This document shows positions 6,787 through 10,772 of a stretch of DNA of 10,772 nucleotides, piece by piece. The position numbers were made by a program, and so were the translations under genes. The stretch comes from an uncultured Clostridia bacterium (GTDB taxonomy: Bacteria > Bacillota > Clostridia > Christensenellales > UBA1242), in contig CALDMJ010000066.1 of the NCBI GenBank assembly GCA_937914725.1, positions 1 to 10,772 of the forward strand. The letters run 5' to 3'. The notes beneath the pieces were generated by a model. The model had not been told where the DNA came from and did no database searches. It worked only from the letters and a program-made list of their open reading frames with translations. Position 1 is the first letter of the stretch; every line of letters starts with the position of its first letter.

Positions 6787-8037
6787 ATGCAGAAAATTAC
6801 TAGATTGCGTTTTTCAGCTATATTAACGATTATTATTGCATTGATTGTTGCATCTGTTTTTATATTCTCAGATTGGCTATCTGCTAGGGTTGAAACAAAA
6901 TTGCAGCCCAATTATAACGGAGATGTTATACAAATAAATAGTGACACTACTATTTATAATGATATTATGTCCAAATTTGATAGTCTTGAAGTTGACGAGG
7001 ATGAACAAACGAGAATTGTATCATCTACTTTTAGAATGTATGGCAGCAGCATTGACGATATTCAGTACACAAGTACTGGAAATGATAATGAAGTTGAGAT
7101 TACAGGGTTGACAACTTTAAATAAAGAAACTGACGAAGGTAGTGTTGAATTAGCTTTTGATTTTGGGGAATTTATTGAGTACGTTAATGCTTCATCTAAT
7201 GTTTATTATGATGTGAATGGTAATTTAGTTGGAACAGTAACATTTGATGGGCAAGATTATGATGTTCAAGAAGTGCTTAAAGCAATGAATAATGGTAATG
7301 TACAGGAATGTTGGTTCTGGTTAATAATCAAAATTGTTGTAGTTATTGTAAATGTTGTTGTAACCGCGATTTCAGCGTATGATATTTTTAAGTATCTAAC
7401 TAGTGAGGAAGTTACTTTTAATGGCGTGCTTTGCATAGTTGGCGAAGGACTTTTAATGGCGGCAACAAGTTTTGTTGGTGGTGCTATTGCAGGAAGTTTA
7501 ATAAAATCTGGCGTAAAAACTATCAAAAATGGCAAAAAGGTTTCTAAAAAGGCAAGTGTTTTGCTTGGAAGAAAAGCGGATAAGCTTCTTGATGAAAGTG
7601 TTAAAGTTGTAAAGTCTGGAAAGAGAAACAATGGCTTAACTTTTACTAATGATTCTAATTTAAGAAAAGCCTATTCGCAAAGAAAAGAATTTAGTAAATA
7701 TAATTTTACCGATAAATCTAAGGACGATTACATTGAAATCCACCACTTTGTTGAACAAAGACAATCTGGTGTTAAATTTAAAGCGCAAGACATACATACA
7801 GACTTGAATTCGGTAGGAATTCCAAAATCATTACATACAAAGATTTCAGCATTGTATTCATCATCAAAAAAATACAACAAAGAAATAGAGGAAATTTTTG
7901 GTAAAGGGTATTTTGATGGGAAAACAACGTTTAGAGAGTTTGTTGGGCAAAAAACATATGAAGAACAGTATGAAATAGGAATGAAAGTTTTTAAATACTT
8001 TAATAAACAAGGCAATTATGTTAAGTTGTTTTTATAA
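6787..8037 (+). CDS. Putative polymorphic toxin with C-terminal HNH/Endo VII-like nuclease domain
   Basis: This 416-residue protein has four visible parts. (a) A basic N-terminus plus hydrophobic segment at 9-29, a signal peptide or anchor. (b) A polar, Asp/Glu-rich domain at about 35-170 with beta-type character that I do not recognise. (c) Hydrophobic stretches at about 176-198 and 211-238, ending in GGAIAGSLIK and then a Lys-rich tract; this looks like the hydrophobic pretoxin segment preceding many Rhs/LXG-type toxin domains. (d) A C-terminal domain at ~310-416 with IHHFVEQ (318-324), IHTDLNSVGIPKSLHTKI (336-353), ALYSS (355-359) and FREFVGQKTYEEQ. The HH...N...H pattern (H319, H320, N341, H350), followed by a YSS strand and a closing helix with Q and F/Y, matches metal-dependent HNH/Endo VII-fold nuclease tips of secreted toxins. 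DNase activity is inferred. The 26-nt gap to the next gene suggests an operon. The local base composition is much more AT-rich than in the flanking genes. A strong SD (GGAGG) supports the ATG. Confidence 0.82.
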   Translation: MQKITRLRFSAILTIIIALIVASVFIFSDWLSARVETKLQPNYNGDVIQINSDTTIYNDIMSKFDSLEVDEDEQTRIVSSTFRMYGSSIDDIQYTSTGNDNEVEITGLTTLNKETDEGSVELAFDFGEFIEYVNASSNVYYDVNGNLVGTVTFDGQDYDVQEVLKAMNNGNVQECWFWLIIKIVVVIVNVVVTAISAYDIFKYLTSEEVTFNGVLCIVGEGLLMAATSFVGGAIAGSLIKSGVKTIKNGKKVSKKASVLLGRKADKLLDESVKVVKSGKRNNGLTFTNDSNLRKAYSQRKEFSKYNFTDKSKDDYIEIHHFVEQRQSGVKFKAQDIHTDLNSVGIPKSLHTKISALYSSSKKYNKEIEEIFGKGYFDGKTTFREFVGQKTYEEQYEIGMKVFKYFNKQGNYVKLFL

Positions 8038-8063
8038 AAGCGCTCAATTAGGAAGGAATAAAT

Positions 8064-8687
8064 ATGGAAAAATATAAAATTGTGTACATATATAGTAATT
8101 GTGGCAATGCTATGTTCACGATAATGCATAATGGTAATTGCCTATATCAAGGACGTAGAGATGTAGGATTTAAAATGAAATGCGATAAAGTCGGTGAAGC
8201 ATATGAAATGGTGCTTGAACCAGAAAATAAAAAGTCTTGTGCAAATCCCTATTGCAAAATTGTCAATCAAATTGACACAGATGATACTCAAAGATTGAAA
8301 AATCTTATTGAAGCAACTCACTTGGTTATTGAAAATGCATTCTCGACTTTAGAAGAGCAAGAACACACAGTCGCAATTGGTGGCAGTTATTATGTTAGTG
8401 GGTTGTATTATCAATTTGTATTGCAGCACTTTGATGCAATAAAGAAATATTTTTCGACAATGAAAGAAAACAAAATATCAACACAAATTAAGCAAATTAT
8501 CAAGGATTACTCTGACAAAAACGAATTTTTTATGCTTTACCGACCAGAAGAAATTATTGCTATGCACAAAAATGAGTATTCAATTTTTGCTTCTAAGAAA
8601 AAAATTTTGGATGATTTGCAAGCTAAATTGAAGAATGATTCAAAAAATGCTTTAGCGCAAATTGAGCAAGATATTGAAAAGAATTAA
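8064..8687 (+). CDS. Unrecognised cytosolic protein, candidate immunity protein
   Basis: This 207-residue protein has no signal peptide or membrane segment and matches no family I recognise. The first ~55 residues are probably beta-rich (KIVYIYSNCGNAMFTI, then NCLYQGRR). A CxxxxC pair occurs near 59-64 (CANPYC). The remainder is mainly helical, with two long charged helices towards the C-terminus (KKKILDDLQAKLKN, ALAQIEQDIEK). AGGAAGGA (8050-8057) lies 6 nt before the ATG. It directly follows the toxin-like gene and has the same low GC. Position, size and predicted cytosolic location are typical of an immunity protein that neutralises the nuclease before it. This is a context argument only; it could equally be a regulator or chaperone. 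Confidence 0.8.
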   Translation: MEKYKIVYIYSNCGNAMFTIMHNGNCLYQGRRDVGFKMKCDKVGEAYEMVLEPENKKSCANPYCKIVNQIDTDDTQRLKNLIEATHLVIENAFSTLEEQEHTVAIGGSYYVSGLYYQFVLQHFDAIKKYFSTMKENKISTQIKQIIKDYSDKNEFFMLYRPEEIIAMHKNEYSIFASKKKILDDLQAKLKNDSKNALAQIEQDIEKN

Positions 8688-8726
8688 GAACAATGCGCGT
8701 TTTTTAAAGTAGTTGTGGGGGTTATG

Positions 8727-9416
8727 ATGTACGAGAGAAAGTCAAGCCTATGGCTTAGGATTATTGAAATTTTTTCTTTGATAGTAGTTGTATGTTTTTC
8801 GGTTATAATTATTTTTCAATCTAAAATAGGTAAGAACAAAGCATATGAGTATTTGTCGCAATGTGTTTGCGTGGATATCAACTACACTGATGAAACTAGT
8901 GCAAAAGGCACTGCTGTTATTATTAGCAAAACTGAAGCAGTTTCAGTGGCACACCTATTTGATAAGGAAATATCAAGAATTACTTGTCAAGTTTATAATT
9001 CACAAATTTCATTTACTATGGAAGTTGAAAAAATAGACAAGGGCCTTGACTTGGCAAAATTACGTGTAATCGACTTTAATGGGAATATTAAAAAAATTAA
9101 ATTTTGTGACAAAAAAGACATTAATTATGCTAATAAAATCGTAAAGTTCGGCAATTCTTTAGGGTATGGAATTTCTGCCAGTGAAGGGATTGTATCTAAC
9201 CCTTATGTAAAAATTGAGATTGATGGAAATCAAAGAGAATTAATCAATATTTCACAACCTATATGCGGTGGAGATAGTGGAGGCGGCGTGTTTACGACAA
9301 GCGGCAAATTGATTGGCTTGATTTCTTTTAAAACCACACCTACAACTGCGCCAACTGATAATTTATCATACATTATTCCTAGTTATGTTATAAAACAATT
9401 TTTGATAGTAAATTAA
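8727..9416 (+). CDS. Membrane-anchored HtrA/trypsin-like serine protease without PDZ
   Basis: Predicted to cleave proteins on the outer face of the membrane. A single membrane segment at about 8-30 precedes a chymotrypsin-fold domain. Visible catalytic triad residues are His76 in SVAHLF, Asp108 in GLDLAKL and Ser184 in CGGDSGGG. The stretch FGNSLGYGISASEGIVSN (141-158) matches the HtrA-type loop before the nucleophile, and GKLIGLIS (193-200) is the strand after it. At 229 residues there is no room for a PDZ domain. The chosen ATG at 8727 is 5 nt after the G-rich run at 8717-8721; ATG 8724 or GTG 8715 in the same frame are alternatives. It lies 39 nt after the 207-residue protein gene and shares its AT-rich composition, so it is probably the last gene of the toxin cassette. 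A role in processing or releasing the toxin, or in cleaving surface substrates, is inference. Confidence 0.88.
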   Translation: MYERKSSLWLRIIEIFSLIVVVCFSVIIIFQSKIGKNKAYEYLSQCVCVDINYTDETSAKGTAVIISKTEAVSVAHLFDKEISRITCQVYNSQISFTMEVEKIDKGLDLAKLRVIDFNGNIKKIKFCDKKDINYANKIVKFGNSLGYGISASEGIVSNPYVKIEIDGNQRELINISQPICGGDSGGGVFTTSGKLIGLISFKTTPTTAPTDNLSYIIPSYVIKQFLIVN

Positions 9417-9451
9417 GCAGAATTTCTTTAATAATTTGCAAAATTAAGTAA

Positions 9452-9488
9452 AAAAATCTTCTATGCCATTTGTGCATAGAAGATTTTT
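9452..9488. terminator. Bidirectional terminator between protease gene and degV
   Basis: A perfect 15-bp stem pairs AAAAATCTTCTATGC (9452-9466) with GCATAGAAGATTTTT (9474-9488) around a 7-nt loop. A-rich and T-rich edges allow function on both strands. It begins 35 nt after the stop at 9416 and lies 5 nt from the degV stop at 9493. Confidence 0.9.
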
Positions 9489-9492
9489 CGGT

Positions 9493-10341
9493 TTATTTTT
9501 GTAAGTACAATATGCCGATTGTGTTTTCGCCGCAGTGGCTGGCAACGGTTGCGCCCGCAGTTGTCAGGTAAATGTTTTGGAAGTTGCCGTATTTCTTAAC
9601 TGTTTCGATGGCGTTGTTCAAAACATCTTCACTTGCTGTTGTGTATGTGATAAAGCAGCAGTGGTCGTCATAGTCTGGGTATTGTTTTAAAATATCTTCC
9701 ATATATGTTTTGACGCATTCTTCGAATTTGCCGCGATACTTGCTATCGACGCCCATTTTGCCGCCGTGCACGCCGATATGAACTTTCAATCGCAAAATGT
9801 TCGCGCCAAACATTTGCACCGCGCTACATCTACCGCCTTTATAAAGTAGTTTGAGGTTGTCCAAGATAAATGAACATTCAGGCTTGCCTTCATTTGCTAG
9901 TAGTTGCACTGTATTAAAGATTTCTTGAGCGTCTTTGCCTTCGTTCGCAAGCCTGCGCGCCTTGATAGCAAGCAGGGCAATAGCGGTTGACAAGCAACGG
10001 CTGTCTACAACATACACGTTTTTAAATTCTTTGCTTGCTTGCACCGCAAAATTGTAGCAAGAACTCATTTCGCTGGAAATCGTGAAGTGAATTATAGCCG
10101 TATCATCGTTTGCAATGCTGCCAAAAAATTCTTTGTATCTCTCCACGCTAACCGCGCCTGTCTTTGGCAAATTCTTTGTCTTTTTGATGTATTCAAAGAT
10201 TTCGTCCGTCGAAATACCTTCGCCGTCAATATAATCTTTGTCGCCAAGCGTAATCATCAAGCCGATTGTTTTGATGTCATACTTTTGTTTTAACTCTTCG
10301 GTGATGTCAATTGTGCTGTCCGCAGTAATTTGAATGTTCAT
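9493..10341 (-). CDS. DegV-family fatty-acid-binding protein
   Basis: This 282-residue protein has the normal length for DegV/FakB. FakB proteins bind a free fatty acid and present it to the kinase FakA, which makes acyl-phosphate for phospholipid synthesis. Visible landmarks: ITADSTIDI at the N-terminus; TGAVS (61-65) with the Thr and Ser that line the carboxylate site; TISSEMSSCYN (87-97); VVDSRCLSTA (111-120); LLYKGGR (165-171); and TAGATVASHCGENTIGILY (261-279), with the His that contacts the ligand head group in characterised members. AAGGAG (10357-10352) lies 10 nt before the ATG. The gene is on the strand opposite the toxin cassette and converges with it at the terminator 9452-9488. 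No fakA is in the window, so fatty-acid kinase partnership cannot be confirmed here. The family assignment is firm; the ligand is unknown. Confidence 0.95.
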   Translation of the reverse strand: MNIQITADSTIDITEELKQKYDIKTIGLMITLGDKDYIDGEGISTDEIFEYIKKTKNLPKTGAVSVERYKEFFGSIANDDTAIIHFTISSEMSSCYNFAVQASKEFKNVYVVDSRCLSTAIALLAIKARRLANEGKDAQEIFNTVQLLANEGKPECSFILDNLKLLYKGGRCSAVQMFGANILRLKVHIGVHGGKMGVDSKYRGKFEECVKTYMEDILKQYPDYDDHCCFITYTTASEDVLNNAIETVKKYGNFQNIYLTTAGATVASHCGENTIGILYLQK

Positions 10342-10389
10342 TTTTATAATTCTCCTTGATTGTTGTATAGTTTATTTTTTCCGTTAAGC

Positions 10390-10416
10390 CTCGCCTAAAT
10401 CGACAATTAAGGCGAG
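10390..10416. repeat. Inverted repeat CTCGCCT/AGGCGAG upstream of degV
   Basis: CTCGCCT (10390-10396) and AGGCGAG (10410-10416) are perfect 7-bp arms around a 13-nt AT-rich spacer. They lie about 50-75 nt upstream of the degV start codon. No T-tract follows on either strand, so this is not a standard terminator. It could be an operator or a leader hairpin. No convincing -35/-10 pair for degV is visible around it. Confidence 0.45.
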
Positions 10417-10466
10417 AAAGTCTGCCGCAAATGTTTCAGTTGTCTCGGTTTTTAATAAAAAGTTTT

Positions 10467-10772
10467 TTATAAAGTCAAAGGCTCAGCCGCCTTTGCGGGC
10501 TTTTTGGTCGGTTTCTTCTTTTTCGCTTTACCTTGAAAGTACTCGCTAAAAGTTTGCACAATCAATTTTTGTCCAGCAACATTTGGATGAATGCCGTCCT
10601 CGCAAATGAGGTTGTCAAGGTCGTTTGATTGCAAAAACTTGCTTCGCACGTCCACAAGGTCAACATTTTGCTCGCGCGCAATCTTTACAATTTCGTTGGA
10701 GTAAAGTTCGTGCCGCCTGTAAATAATCTGCACATCGCCCAAAAACTCTTTTATGCTTTGCGGATTGTTTCC
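10467..10772 (-). CDS. SGNH/GDSL hydrolase, C-terminal portion (5' end outside window)
   Basis: The frame is open to the right edge, so about 101 C-terminal residues are present and the GDS nucleophile block lies outside the window. The visible part has IIYRRHELYSNEIVKIAREQNVD, then VDVRSKF and CEDGIHPNVAGQKLI. The DxxH of DGIHPN is block V of the SGNH superfamily and supplies the catalytic Asp and His. The family includes esterases, lipases and carbohydrate deacetylases; the substrate cannot be told from this fragment. The protein ends in a Lys/Pro/Ala-rich tail (KKKKPTKKPAKAAEP) unlike the fold itself, possibly for binding an anionic surface. A short hairpin (CAAAGGC/GCCTTTG) falls within the last codons, but no clear U-tract terminator follows. 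Confidence 0.85.
   Translation of the reverse strand, partial: GNNPQSIKEFLGDVQIIYRRHELYSNEIVKIAREQNVDLVDVRSKFLQSNDLDNLICEDGIHPNVAGQKLIVQTFSEYFQGKAKKKKPTKKPAKAAEPLTL

Noticed and set aside
7732..7860. Homing or phage HNH endonuclease
   Set aside because: The domain is at the C-terminus of a protein with a membrane/signal segment and hydrophobic pretoxin region, and no intron or phage genes are nearby. A secreted toxin tip fits better.
8688..8710. Terminator between the 207-residue protein and the protease gene
   Set aside because: A T6 run is present (8700-8705) but only a 3-4 bp stem precedes it, so operon read-through is more likely.
1..10772. CRISPR array, insertion sequence, integrase or rRNA/tRNA genes
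   Set aside because: No regularly spaced identical repeats, no transposase or recombinase motifs, and no recognisable structural RNA were seen on either strand.

Overview
This is a chromosomal window from a low-GC, Gram-positive-like bacterium, most likely an uncultured gut Clostridia/Christensenellales-type Firmicute. The basis is strong AGGAG-type ribosome binding sites, TTGACA-17-TATAAT promoters, short intergenic regions closed by intrinsic terminators, a DegV/FakB protein, and large surface proteins with GLUG repeats. The taxonomic placement is inference; no marker in the window fixes the genus.

Layout from left to right. (1) 1-1014, plus strand: the 3' end of a GLUG-repeat surface protein whose start lies outside the window. 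(2) 1015-1265: a convergent intergenic region with a long-stem bidirectional terminator and a second terminator for the minus strand. (3) 1266-2126, minus: an unrecognised protein with two hydrophobic segments. (4) 2219-3466, minus: histidyl-tRNA synthetase (hisS). The promoter of gene 3 lies inside the terminator hairpin of hisS. (5) 3467-3684: divergent promoters for hisS and the next gene. (6) 3685-6639, plus: a 984-residue membrane-anchored or secreted GLUG beta-helix protein with a strong promoter and its own terminator. (7) 6787-9416, plus: a clearly more AT-rich three-gene cassette. It encodes a toxin-like protein (N-terminal membrane segment, extracellular domain, hydrophobic pretoxin segment, C-terminal HH/N/H nuclease domain), an unrecognised cytosolic 207-residue protein that is a candidate immunity protein, and a membrane-anchored HtrA/trypsin-like serine protease without a PDZ domain. 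(8) 9493-10341, minus: a DegV-family fatty-acid-binding protein. (9) 10467-10772, minus: the C-terminal part of an SGNH/GDSL hydrolase running off the window.

The housekeeping genes (hisS, degV, SGNH hydrolase) are ordinary. The part most worth attention is the cassette at 6787-9416. It has one promoter, compact spacing and low GC, and it sits between two terminator hairpins that share the same CTATGC/GCATAG stem core and a similar loop. My reading is a laterally acquired toxin module of the form nuclease toxin, putative immunity protein, membrane serine protease. The protease is not a usual companion of such toxins and could process or release the toxin; that link is inference.
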